This document shows, piece by piece, positions 7,925-19,900 of a stretch of 64,000 nucleotides of DNA. This DNA comes from Candidatus Altimarinota bacterium (GTDB lineage Bacteria > Patescibacteriota > Gracilibacteria > UM-FILTER-43-11): positions 124,001 through 188,000 of the forward strand of contig JANQKP010000006.1 of NCBI GenBank assembly GCA_028281045.1, given 5' to 3'. The translations under genes and the position numbers were made by a program. The notes below the pieces were generated by a model. The model did not search any database. It had not been told where the DNA came from and saw nothing but the letters and a program-made list of their open reading frames with translations. How positions within the stretch are numbered: position 1 is the first letter of the stretch; each line of letters begins with the position of its first letter.

Positions 7925-10900
7925 TTGAAAAATTCAAATCGATACAAACTAACATCGCCGTACATGGAAACGCTTAAGCGATATGTTGCCCACATAGTCG
8001 GTATTGCCTTACTTGTGGGAATCGTAGGGACCAATTATTTAACAGAGCAATTCTCTGTTCCTAATGTGGCGGCGGCTTCAGAATCTGCCAGTTATACCTT
8101 TACGAATGCTGAGGATTATGATGCGGATAGCACGGTATCGATTAACAGCGGCGAAGCTTCGCTTAATGCCGTTTCTTTTGGGAATGCTTTTGAGCTGACA
8201 GGATTCTCTGGAAGTGTTGGAGGCCTAAGACATCACCTCTCTGCCATGGGAACTTCGCGTATTGCAGCCGGTCTTGGAGGAGCCCTTGAGGTAGATGCTA
8301 ATAATACTATTACCCAAACCGTTTCCGGTGGGGTATTTGGGCAGTGGAATCCACAAACCGAAGGGATTGATGATACTTACGCAATCGCTATTTACGAAGT
8401 AAGACAAACCTCTTTTAGTCCAGATCGAAATAATATTTACACCGCGGTTTATAAAACCGATGGAGCCAACCTAGAGTCTGGAGGGTCTAGAGATATTGAT
8501 AACGGATTTTATAACTGTAGTTTTATCTCTTGTAGTGTAATTGATCACTTAAGAACCACGGCAGTGGTAGATTCAACTCACTTCCTGAGTGCCTACAATT
8601 ACTCTGGCCCGCTTTACTTGAGATTCCAAAGTATTAATTACGACTTAGTGAATCATTTCAACACCACTACCACCATTACAGATACTTCGAATTCTGTAGG
8701 AACAAGTGGAACCTATCCTGATATTGGAATTCTTCAAAGCGATGCGACCGATGTAGATTTTGTAATCACCTATCTTGAAGGCACCAGCCTTATGGGGGCC
8801 ATTGGTCATATAGACATTGATGACACGGTGAACGGAAGTGGATTTAATAGTTCTACCTTCACCTTTGGAACTCCTGTGGCTCTAGCAACAAGTGTTATGA
8901 GCACTCAAGAATTTGGAGCGGAAGTTTTAGATAGTGGAAAAGTACTTCTATTCTGGGAAGATACTAGCGATGTATCTCATGCTCAAGTGGCTGAGGTAAC
9001 CATTGATGCTGGGACGCCAGCAAACTCTACAATTAGCACTTCAGGAACGAGCGCAACTCAGGTTTCAGGTAATTCTCAGTTCATGGATTTGACCGCTATT
9101 GACGCAACGACCTTTGCCGCAGCTTACTACGACGATGATTCAGACGACAGAGGTGAAATTGCCCTAGGTTCGGTTTCAGGAACTACGGTTTCTATAAGCG
9201 GAACCTCTGAATTCAATTCAGGGCGCACCACAGGGATCACCGTAGATTCTATGGGGAATGGAAGAGTGGTTCTGGGTTATTACGATGACGAAACCACAGA
9301 TAAATCTTATGCCAAAGTAGGTACCGTAGCCCCAGCCTCTATTAAGGGTAAAGTACAGCCTAAATGGGGAATTGTAGAGCGCGGAATAACCAGTTGGGAT
9401 AGCTTCACAGAAACAGCCACTAAACCGGCTAATACAGAGATTAATTATCAAATTTCCATCGATGATGGAACAAGTTGGCTATATTGGAACGGTTCAAGTT
9501 GGGCTACAGATCCTGACCCAAATGAAGGAGATACAGAAACAGAATATAATTCAGCTTCTGTAGTAAATACCAATCTTTCTAGCTTGCCTATTACCTCAGC
9601 AGAGCTGACCTTTAGAGCGTTCCTAGTTTCAAACAATGGAACTAGTCTTCCAAGTTTAGACAAAGTAGATATTGGTTACAGCGCTGAAAAAGAAATTCGT
9701 TTTACAGATTCTACGTACACCACGGAGTACAACAACTTCAACCCAAGTGACACGCTTTACATCGAAGTGCGCGATGCCAGCGCTCAAGGAGATGGAACCA
9801 AATCGGTAGCGGTAACGAACACCAACAACAGCGACACAGAAACTATCACCGTGACAGAAACCGGTGGTAGTACGGGTATTTTCCGGGGAAGCCTTGGTTC
9901 TCAAGCCTCTGGAGCAAACAGCGGAAATGGAACCATAGAAGGAGCTGCGCTAAATATCATCAGTGCCTCAGTGGTACTCGATAGTCTAGGAATTGGAGTG
10001 ATCGATAACTTCAATAGTTATGCCAATACAGCAGACGCTATTGATGATGCAATTGGCGTTCCAGAAGACCAAGAATATATTGAGTTTTATGGAACCCACA
10101 CCCTTGTAGATAACGCTGGAGACAAGTACCTGAGCGGTGCCAATACAGGGAATCCTGAACGTGGAACCTGGATGTATGGATCTCCAGTACGAGGAACTGG
10201 AGGCACTTATAACTTCAAAGACTCAAGCCTTAAGATTGATCTTAGGCTTAACGATACTTCGCTTTTAAATTCAACAGGTTATAGCTTCATTTCTCTCGAT
10301 CTTCATGATGTAACAATAGGAGTTGAAAACCGTAAGTCTTCTCTTACATTCCCAACAGTCTATTTAACCGCTTCCCAATTCACTAATAATCAGTGGGGAA
10401 CCTTTATCCTGCAACAATCAGACTTCTCGGAATCAAGTTACGACTGGGGAGCGATTTACAGAGTAAATGTGGCCGGGGTAACCGGTAACGGAAGCTCGGG
10501 AAGCTCGGGGCTTGTGATTGACATCGACAATATCGAAATGGGAGACCCAACGTATACGGATACAACAGCGGCTCCAAATGGAATTCTATTCACAGACAGT
10601 AGCTACAGCACCAAGAGCAGCTTTGAAGTAGGAGAAACCGTTTATGTTGAAATGACCAACATTCCTCGTGCAGGAACTGGTTCACAAAGCGTTACCTTTA
10701 CTTCGACGAATGGAGACACGGAAACCATTACGTTAACTGAAGTAGGTTCCTCTGGAATCTTCCAAGGTTCTATTCTTTCAGATAATGCCACGGTAAGTAC
10801 CGGCAATAGCATTCTAAACCTGACTGCTGGTGCTACAGTCACCGCAGACGGCGGAGGCCTTTACGGAGGGCTTATTGGAGACTTTGATTCCCTAACTACA

Positions 10901-13900
10901 GCCGGTCTTGGAATAGGCTCATGGACCGTAAGTGATCCAGGAGGGAACACCAATCCACCAACAATTATCTCAGAATTTAGCCCTTCAAGAACTGGACAAA
11001 TTGGTTCTGCGGCAGGGCAAACTAAATACCTTGAAATTGATGTAACAGGTACAGACTCAACAGGGGCTTATATCATTTATTTCCCATCTTCAACGAATAA
11101 AATCGATATGACCACAGGCCTCAACCTTGATGTTTATGTGGATAGTAATTCAAATCTTTCAGGGCCTGATCCAGCCAATGGTAGCTTTGCCTCATTTAAA
11201 AATTTCAATATCATTGCGGTAAATACTTTGAGCGGAAGCACTACAGCAGCTGCTGCTATAGAAATACCAGCCGCGAGCTTTACCTCAGGAGACTGGACTT
11301 CATTTAGCTATAACACCGGTGATTTCATCACTTTCCTGGGAACCATGGACTGGAGCGAGGTGGTCCTCGCCTTCTTAGCGATTAATAGTGATGGAACCAC
11401 TTCAAATGATCTTCTACTTGGGATAGATAACGTGGGAACTCCAGCTGCAGCGCTTCCAAGCGCCAGTATTACGGCGGCCTCTGGGCCACTTCCGGTGGTT
11501 TCTGCTGGGCTTTATATCACCAATTCAAGCTATGTAAGCCTAGATGATTTAACAACCACTACGGTAGATCCAGGAGATACGCTTTACTTCAGACTCAATG
11601 AGGCAGCAAGCGCTGGAGATGGAACAAAAAATGTTCAAGTTTCTACAGGATCAGATACGGAAACCATCACCTTAACCGAAGTAGGTTCTTCTGGAACGTT
11701 CCAGGGATCTCTTTCAAGTTCTAGCTCAAGTAGCGCTACTTCAGGCAATAGTAATTTAGAGCTTGGCGGAGGTGAAACCATTACCGCGCAAGTGGTGACA
11801 GGAGGGCTTTCTGAAGTAACCCTACAAAACTTCGAAAGCTACGCCGATGCAGCCGCTATGAACGCTATATTTACGAACCAAGATCCGTTTAGTACCAGCG
11901 CAACACTTGAAACAGATCGCACGCAGTACTGGCAACGGATTGCTCTTGGGGCAGATCCTGTGGGGATTGCCAATGTAATGGCCTTTACCACCCCAACAGA
12001 TCTAACCGCTAGAGCCCTTGAATTTGAACTTTATGTGGATGACCCAAATAAACTAGATCCTACTGGAAATGATTTCCAAGGAAGTGCCGCAGAGGACGTA
12101 ACCGATATAGAGATGCTATTTATTGACGGAGGTGCTGCAGCTAACTTTACGATACTTAGAAGTAGCCTTTCTGCAGGTTGGAATACGATTACCATTAACA
12201 CTGGAGACTGGGGGGCATGGGGAGCGCTCCCACTTCTAGATATGTCTAGCAGACAAGCCTTTATTTTTGCAGCGATTACAGGAAGTAATACTGCTAATTT
12301 AACGGGATCAGACCTAACGGTGGCAGTAGATAATTTCAAGCATCCAGCAACAGCTGGAAGCTTTGGCTCTTCAGATACGGCCACGGTGACAGGAACAAAC
12401 ACCGGTGGAAGTAGTAGTGGAGGAACCACAACTACCACGACAACCACAACAGATCCAGTGACTGGAGAAACCACCACAACTACCATCCCGCTTTGTACCA
12501 TCGCAAACAACGTAACAGACCTAACCGCTCAAGTAATTAGCGAGCAACAAGGAGATTTGGTGCAGCTGAATTGGAATCTGCCAGATACATTATTGCCGAC
12601 CAATTACATCATTAAGCGAGGAGGTAAATTCACCACGAATCCAGCGAATATGTCTGTAGTAACCACGCTGACGAACGGCACCACCCTTTACGAAGACACT
12701 ACGGTAAATTCTGGGGTGATTTACAACTACGCCGTAGTGGCTGAAAACTCTTGTGGAGACGAAACTAGCAATGCGCCAACCACGCAAATTCAAACGCCAC
12801 AGCGCATTCCAGAAGGTGCAGACTTTGATCTCACGATTAACATCAATGTGAAGACCTCTGAAGCGAGTGATCAAGAAATTGTAGATGAGCTTAAAGAACT
12901 TCTAGAAGATGCTCAGCAAGAATCTAGCACCAGACGCGTAGAATACAGCATGATTAAAGGAGAAGAATTAATTGCGCAAAGTGGATTCCTAGACTTCTTA
13001 GCTCCTCCTGTTTCATCACAAGGGGGAACCACGGCTTCATTCGATCCACTGAGCTGTGCAGGGGCTACTGAATGGGTAAAAGAAAACGAATCTCGCAGCT
13101 TTGTAGGGAATATTCCATTCCTGGTAGAGCAATTCTACAGAATGCACGCAGAAGCGATTATTCACAGAGAATTCTTCTGTAATGTCGCTAGCGGAATTGA
13201 GTTTGATCTCAACGTCTTCTTCGACTCAATGTTCTTCCTCAGAGAAAGCATTGTAAGAGAATGGCACAGTCGTAAACTGGTGGCCTTCTCTCCAAATTAC
13301 TCAGCACTAAATATCGCCGCTAAAGATGTACTTAGACAAAAAGTGAATGAACTGGTGTCTAAATCGGTAGAGGTCGTTGAAGCTCAAAAAGAAATCATCT
13401 TCAAGCTTGAGCAAGAAGGGCTTCATAGTATTAATACTGCTACCTTCGAAGACTTTGAAGATGTAGTGGCTCAAGAAGACCTCAAATCAACACTTCTAGA
13501 ACTTCCAGAAATTGAAAACCTGATTGAAGGACACAAAGAAACCTTTACGCTTCAAATTTGGAGCAAAGACGATCGTACAAGCCCAGTATATGAAGAAACG
13601 ATTACGACTAATATCTTCGGAGAAGCGATCGTGACAATTAAAGACTTCGTGTCTGCCGAATACGACTTCACCATCAAGAAACCAAATGCACTTCGCAAAG
13701 CCCTGAAAGGTATTAATGCGAATCGTGCAGAGCTTAATCTAGACTTCACTCGTGGTCTTGGTTCTGCTCGTGATGCGTATCTGAAAATCGGAGACTTCAA
13801 TGACGATGGCTCTATTGATGCCAGAGACTTTGAAGCAATGGCAGAAGTGATTCGAGGTGAAAATGAATCTATTGATGTTGAAGAAGTAGACCTTTCTGGA

Positions 13901-13963
13901 GACGGAGAACTCGACCTAGAAGACTTCGTTGAAATCATCCAGAACTGGGGTACGGATGAATAG
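7925..13963 (+). CDS. Giant secreted repeat protein with C-terminal dockerin-like module (paralogue 1)
   Basis: 2012-aa exported protein. The start is TTG 7925 (ATG 7964 is an alternative); the paralogue downstream also starts at TTG the same way. A signal/anchor helix (about 21-45) is followed by a long beta-rich region. Three copies of a ~75-residue unit (near 588, 886 and 1192) share D-T-E-T-I-T-(V/L)-T-E-x-G-x(2)-G-(I/T)-F-x-G-S. Each is followed by a jelly-roll-like segment beginning F-x-S-Y or F-D-S-L. A Thr-rich linker (about 1493-1525) leads to an FN3-like domain and a conserved Cys-containing region with a predicted coiled helix. The C-terminus has two EF-hand/dockerin loops, DFNDDGSIDARDF and DLSGDGELDLEDF. 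Dockerins bind cohesins; none is visible here. The next gene is a paralogue 30 nt downstream. Confidence 0.8.
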   Translation: MKNSNRYKLTSPYMETLKRYVAHIVGIALLVGIVGTNYLTEQFSVPNVAAASESASYTFTNAEDYDADSTVSINSGEASLNAVSFGNAFELTGFSGSVGGLRHHLSAMGTSRIAAGLGGALEVDANNTITQTVSGGVFGQWNPQTEGIDDTYAIAIYEVRQTSFSPDRNNIYTAVYKTDGANLESGGSRDIDNGFYNCSFISCSVIDHLRTTAVVDSTHFLSAYNYSGPLYLRFQSINYDLVNHFNTTTTITDTSNSVGTSGTYPDIGILQSDATDVDFVITYLEGTSLMGAIGHIDIDDTVNGSGFNSSTFTFGTPVALATSVMSTQEFGAEVLDSGKVLLFWEDTSDVSHAQVAEVTIDAGTPANSTISTSGTSATQVSGNSQFMDLTAIDATTFAAAYYDDDSDDRGEIALGSVSGTTVSISGTSEFNSGRTTGITVDSMGNGRVVLGYYDDETTDKSYAKVGTVAPASIKGKVQPKWGIVERGITSWDSFTETATKPANTEINYQISIDDGTSWLYWNGSSWATDPDPNEGDTETEYNSASVVNTNLSSLPITSAELTFRAFLVSNNGTSLPSLDKVDIGYSAEKEIRFTDSTYTTEYNNFNPSDTLYIEVRDASAQGDGTKSVAVTNTNNSDTETITVTETGGSTGIFRGSLGSQASGANSGNGTIEGAALNIISASVVLDSLGIGVIDNFNSYANTADAIDDAIGVPEDQEYIEFYGTHTLVDNAGDKYLSGANTGNPERGTWMYGSPVRGTGGTYNFKDSSLKIDLRLNDTSLLNSTGYSFISLDLHDVTIGVENRKSSLTFPTVYLTASQFTNNQWGTFILQQSDFSESSYDWGAIYRVNVAGVTGNGSSGSSGLVIDIDNIEMGDPTYTDTTAAPNGILFTDSSYSTKSSFEVGETVYVEMTNIPRAGTGSQSVTFTSTNGDTETITLTEVGSSGIFQGSILSDNATVSTGNSILNLTAGATVTADGGGLYGGLIGDFDSLTTAGLGIGSWTVSDPGGNTNPPTIISEFSPSRTGQIGSAAGQTKYLEIDVTGTDSTGAYIIYFPSSTNKIDMTTGLNLDVYVDSNSNLSGPDPANGSFASFKNFNIIAVNTLSGSTTAAAAIEIPAASFTSGDWTSFSYNTGDFITFLGTMDWSEVVLAFLAINSDGTTSNDLLLGIDNVGTPAAALPSASITAASGPLPVVSAGLYITNSSYVSLDDLTTTTVDPGDTLYFRLNEAASAGDGTKNVQVSTGSDTETITLTEVGSSGTFQGSLSSSSSSSATSGNSNLELGGGETITAQVVTGGLSEVTLQNFESYADAAAMNAIFTNQDPFSTSATLETDRTQYWQRIALGADPVGIANVMAFTTPTDLTARALEFELYVDDPNKLDPTGNDFQGSAAEDVTDIEMLFIDGGAAANFTILRSSLSAGWNTITINTGDWGAWGALPLLDMSSRQAFIFAAITGSNTANLTGSDLTVAVDNFKHPATAGSFGSSDTATVTGTNTGGSSSGGTTTTTTTTTDPVTGETTTTTIPLCTIANNVTDLTAQVISEQQGDLVQLNWNLPDTLLPTNYIIKRGGKFTTNPANMSVVTTLTNGTTLYEDTTVNSGVIYNYAVVAENSCGDETSNAPTTQIQTPQRIPEGADFDLTININVKTSEASDQEIVDELKELLEDAQQESSTRRVEYSMIKGEELIAQSGFLDFLAPPVSSQGGTTASFDPLSCAGATEWVKENESRSFVGNIPFLVEQFYRMHAEAIIHREFFCNVASGIEFDLNVFFDSMFFLRESIVREWHSRKLVAFSPNYSALNIAAKDVLRQKVNELVSKSVEVVEAQKEIIFKLEQEGLHSINTATFEDFEDVVAQEDLKSTLLELPEIENLIEGHKETFTLQIWSKDDRTSPVYEETITTNIFGEAIVTIKDFVSAEYDFTIKKPNALRKALKGINANRAELNLDFTRGLGSARDAYLKIGDFNDDGSIDARDFEAMAEVIRGENESIDVEEVDLSGDGELDLEDFVEIIQNWGTDE

Positions 13964-13993
13964 TTTAATTATTAAATTTATAAAAGCTTAAAA

Positions 13994-16900
13994 TTGGCTA
14001 ATAAAATCAAAAAAAGTATGAATCTTGGAGGAATTCAAAAATATGTTGCCCACATAGTAATTTTGGCCGTTCTGGTCATTTCTGGCTTGGGTATGTATCT
14101 ATTTAACGAGGACAGAAATGTTCCAACGGCTTCAGCCGATAGCGATACACTTGTGGTCGATTGGACCACTCAGGGAGATCGCTTTGCTTTCTCAGATATC
14201 GATGAAATCGGTTACAACAATGGGAAAATGTATCTGAAAGAGATTCTGACGACAAACACAGAGTACACTTTCGATGGCAGTATGGCAGATCCAGACATCG
14301 CCTTTCTGACCCCAACCAAGTTTGTAATTGCCTTTAATGATTCGACCCCAGGAGGTGGAAAAGCCGTTATTGGAGATATTTCAGGAACCACAATTACCTA
14401 TGGATCCCTATATGAATTTGAATCAAATTCAGTTTCTAGCGTAGATGGGCCTGAGGTTATTGCCATCAGCTCTTCTAGCTTTGTGATTGTTTACGAAGAC
14501 AGAAATGATTTCAAAACGAGAGCTATTGCGGGATCTGTATCTGGAAACGTGATTACCTTTGGAACCGCTGCTGAACTACATGGAAATGCTCTAACAGACA
14601 ATGTTGTGGCAGCTCACATTCCACCAAGTGGATGGGTGATGAACACCATCGCTACGACGCTTTGGGTACTAGCTCCAATTGATACTCCAAAAGTAGACAT
14701 TAACTTAAGTATTAATGGCTCTGATACGCTAAGCGTTACAGGAGACTCTAGCGATCTTAATATTGCCCTGGCAGACACTACGGCTTCTAATAATTCAGAA
14801 GCGAATATTCTAGCCGCTATACAAGCGCTTGGAGACGTTGGAGGAGGTGTAGATTATGCAGACTTCACGGTGGATGTCTTTGGGCCATGGGACACTACTG
14901 CTCCAGGAGGAGCACCTTTTGTGGCCAGTGGAACCATTTTACCTAGATTCATTTCAGCCTTTAGTGATGATCCTTACCTATACGCCAAACAAGGAAGCGT
15001 AGATGGGACCACGATTACGGTGGAAACTGAACTGCAAACGGTAGACGACAACTCCGCAGGAAGTGGAGATACAAAAAATCTTGATATGTCTCATGTATAT
15101 GACACATACACTATTCTAACGTGGATTAATGACGATGATAATGTCTCAGGAAGTGGAGATTCTGTAGACGCTGTAAGTGTTTATTTAGGTGAGGGGGGAG
15201 CCATGTTCGGCTCTGATGCTCGTACCGTAGAGGTCGATGATGAAGACTCTAGTTATGATAGTGCCGTGACAGGTCTTAGTAACCAAAGATTCATAGCCAT
15301 TTGGGAAGAAGATGAAGACATTAAGGCCAAAGTAGGGCAAATAGGTGTAGGAGCCGTAATTACCCTAGGAAATGAAATGACATGGTCTACCAGTAGGCCT
15401 AACGAAAACATGTCTGTTGTAGCGATTGATGATGATAAATTCGTCATCCAATACGAAGACGATGGTGATAGTGATCACGGGAAATTCCTCATGGGAGAAA
15501 CCGAAGCTGGAGGCACCCAAATCGATCGCTTTAGTGAGCGCGCAACCTTTAGCGCTACAAACACAACAGAGTCTGATATTGATTCAACGTATACCCTCAC
15601 AAAAACGGCCACGACTACCTGGGCAGGAACCTATAGGGCCGATCTAACCGATGGTAAAGCCACTGTAGCCTCAGAAAGTAATACCTATCCAAATACAGGA
15701 CCTTTTGCTGAAATCACAAACTATTCTGAGCTCTTCAACATTACCAATTGGGATACTTTAACAGAAACGAATGCCGTAACCAATGGAGGTGAAATTAGAT
15801 ACCAGCTTTCATTTGATACCGCCGGAACAGACTATCAATATTGTAACGGGGGAACAGTGACAGATGCGACGTTAATCACCCATTCAAGTACCGCAAGTGA
15901 TTGGGGAGCGTGTCTATCTAGCTTGCCTCAAAAACCAAGTAATCCGAACTCAAACCTTAAAACCAAGGCTATTTTAGTGAGTAATGCGACTGGCTTTGGT
16001 TCTGGAACTTCTACCAATGCACCTCAAATTGAAGCGACCAATTTTGGATACACTTTTGATCAACCAATGCGCTTCATGAATGCCGCTTATTCAGCTGATG
16101 CAACTTCTTACGAGCTTGGAACAGATACCATTTACATTCAATTTGAACAAACTGATGCCGACACCACAGGTGGTGTAGATAACGTTTCGGTAACCCTTAC
16201 GAATTCAACGAGTGGAGACTCTGAAAGCGTAACGCTTACAGAAACAGGGGCAACAACTGGAATATTCCAAGGGAGCATTACAACTGCTCAAGGTTCTGCA
16301 ACTGCTTCAAATGGAACCCTTGAGGGAAGTAGCGGAGACACAGTTAAAGCAATTAATGTCACGGGACTTCGTAGTAAAGTAGCTATTGATGATTTTGAAA
16401 ATCCAGCATACACGAGCTTTGTAACCACCTTCATTAATGGGGGATGGGTAGACCTTGTTGTGTTTTCTAGTGCGGTTCTCGTGAGTCCAGGTTCAGCTCC
16501 ACAATTTAAACACTTTGAAATCCCTATCGATGGAACGGTGCAAACTCGCGGTTCGCAGCTTATAAGAGCTGCAGCAGAAACCATTGATGGAAGCACGGTT
16601 GAATCTTTGGATTTCCTCAGCCCTTTCCGTTCTGTTAACTTTAAATTAAACCTAAGTGATGTTTCAGCCCTTGATGCCACAGGAAATAGCACCTTATTTA
16701 CAATAGGGGCTACGCAAGTACAGTCTCAGAACTTTAATGTTGTAATGCAAACTTCAAATAAGGCTGATACTACTAATATAGGAGTAGGAGTCTCTAGATA
16801 TGAGATCCCCACATCTGATTTCTCAGGAAATGATACTTGGGATGAATTCACTATTCCACTCGCTGATTTTGAAACCATAGCGCCTGCATCTGCTGCAGAA

Positions 16901-19900
16901 ATTGAGGCTGTTCCACTTCTAATGTTTATGCCAATTACAGGAACAGGAGTGGGTAATGGAAATGACCTAACCTGGAGAATTGATGATGTGAATGTAGGCG
17001 AACTGTTTTATCAAGATACAGCCACCCTAACCACTCCACAAAGCGTTAATATTACCAACAATCTCTTTGCTTCAATTTCTACTATTGAAGCCGGAACCGA
17101 TATTTATTTCGAAGTAAATGACACGTCTAAAGACACTACAGGAGGTGCAGATACCGTAGATATTATTGTGCAAGGAACGAGCTCAGGAGATAAAGAAACC
17201 ATTACACTTACGGAGACTGGAGGAAGCACAGGGCTCTTTAGATCTTCTGGAATTCCAACAAATAACCTAACCGTTTCTACGGAAGATGGAACGCTGCAGC
17301 TTTCTCTAACAGATACAGTAGATGCACGCCATTTAACTACAACAACAGTACTAGAGGATTTTGAAAGCTACGTAAGTTCAGCAAATATGCAGGCCTCTTG
17401 GCCAGATGCAGTTATTAGTACTACGCCAGCAGCAACATTAGGAACAGACAACACAAACTATCTTCAAAAAGATATTGAAAGTGCCACTAATATACTTGAG
17501 GTAATGGCTAACCTAAAAACCATTACTGCTACCGATTTCACCAACAAAGCTGTTGGAATAGACATTAATGTAGACGATCCAACCTTGCTTGGAGATGCTA
17601 TGATTCCAGGGCTTGGAGCGACTTCAGAGCCTAAAATTTATATTGCAAACTCAGGAACTCCAGCGGTTTATGAATTCCCTAATTCAGACTTCACCGCCAA
17701 TACATGGCATAGCTTTAATATTTTCATCGATGAATTTACAGGTTCTCCAGATCTAAGCGGGATCAACAGCATTGGGCTTCTTGCAGGAGCTGGGAATGGA
17801 GCCTTCCAAACCCCTACCACAGAAGTTGTGGATGCCACTGATAATGGAGGCAATATTGAGGTGGGTAGCACCGCTGGATTTGCTGCTTCAGGAACCGTTG
17901 TAATAGGGAATACTGATGTAGCGACTTACACCAGTACCACAGGAACTTCGTTTGAAGGGGTGAGTGGTATTGCAAATTCAAATCCGATAAGTACAGGGAT
18001 TTACCAGACAACCAAAAGCGGTAATGACGTGACCGTTAAATTCGACAACTTCACCATCAGTGACTTTACTACAGACACGATCTCGTCAACAGCACCACCA
18101 CCACTTTCTATTACAGAGTCAGACTTTAGTACTGCAGCGACCACCGTACTTCAAGGAGATAGTCTATATCTAAGACATGAAGAACCTTCACGTGCTGGAC
18201 AAGGAAAAGTGCGCATCCGTGTAACCTCTAAAGATCCAGGCGCGGCAGCAAGTAGTTGTTTAGTAGCCACTTGTGATGATGAGCTTATTGATCTTACCGA
18301 AACAGGTTCTTCTACCGGTATATTCACAGGTTCTATGACTACTGCTACAGCAGGAACAACCAGAACACACGATAATAACACCCTAGAAGGGGTAGAAAAC
18401 GATGTGGTGAAAGCAGAGCTTGTGAACTACACCAGAACGGCTACTGTGGGAACCTTCGGAAATAACCTGGTAGACTTTGGGCCTATATGGACCAATTGTT
18501 GTGGTGCCGCTACATCAGCAAGTTCGATTGATGATGCCACAGATGACTTCATCGACTTCCATGCCAGAAAAGTCGTGGACGATGGAGGAGCAGACCCTAA
18601 TGTAGACGGTCTTGCTCTAGGGCACTTTGCAGGATCTCCATATGACTTTACCGACAACGGAATTAGCTTCGATGCACGCATGTCTAACCCAAGCGCACTG
18701 AATGCGACAGGGGCTAACTTTGGAAATAATCTTGGAGGAACTACCTTCTCGAATTTCACCGTAGTTGTTATCAACGACAACGGTGGAGGGCCTTCAGATG
18801 GAGCCGCTCATATAGAGCTCACTTCAGCTGATTTCCCTGCGGCAGACACGTGGTACACCTTTAATGCACCACAGAGTGCATTCACCCAAACATCAGGTTT
18901 CTCTGCTATAGATTGGTCTGATATAGATCAAATCTTCTTCTTTGTAGCCACAGGTAACAGCACCACAGGAGCGGACACGAATATTGATATCGACAATGTG
19001 GTTATGGGGGCGCCACTCACCACAGAAGTAGACTCTATTACCTTTGGAGCCGCTGCAGCAAGTGGAGGAAGTAGTGCAGGAGGAACCACAACCACTACAG
19101 ATCCAGAAACAGGGGCTATCATACCGCTTTGTTCTACGGCAGATAATGTGATGAATCTAACCGCTACAATTGTAACCACCTCAGAAGGAGACGTGGTAGA
19201 TCTAACCTGGGATCATAGCGCTAATATTCCAACGAGTATTGAGCTTAAGCGTGGTGGAAAACTAGACACCACCCCAGGAACTATGGACTCTATTATGACC
19301 TTTAATAACGGAGACATAAGCTATACAGACAACACGGTTTCAGATGGAAATGTTTACCATTACGCTGTTGTGGCTAAAAACTCTTGTGGAGACATTACCG
19401 CGAACGCACCAGTGGTGCAGGTAACACTGCCACCAGCGCTTCCGCTAGGAATTGAAATAGATATGGATGTAAACATTACAGTGAAAACCAGCAGCGCGAG
19501 CGATAATGAAATTGTAGATGAGCTCAAAGAGCTTATTGAAGACGCTAAGGTAGAGGCAAAAGCGAAGCGGGCACAGTTTGCGATGCATCGCCAAAATAAA
19601 CCGCGTTTAGCGGGGCTTCTAGCCGCTACCACGGCCTTTGAAGTAAATGCTGCACCACCAGAAATAGATCCATTCACTTGTGCTGGAGCGACCGATTGGG
19701 TGCTGATGAACGAAGGAATAGATAAAGTAGGCTCTAATGGGTTCCAAGTAGAACAATTCCTGCGCCAACATGCGGATGCCATTGTTCATAGAGACTTCTT
19801 CTGTGCGCTTGGATTCCAAGAGGCAGATCTAGAACCATTCTTCGATAACGCCTTCTTCCTAAGAGAAGCGGTGCTTCATGCCTGGTTCTCTGGAGGGCTT

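Noticed and set aside
12031-12510. Minus-strand frame in the Thr-rich linker of the first dockerin giant
   Set aside because: A low-complexity Val/Pro/Leu shadow of repeated ACC/ACA codons, with no start signal.
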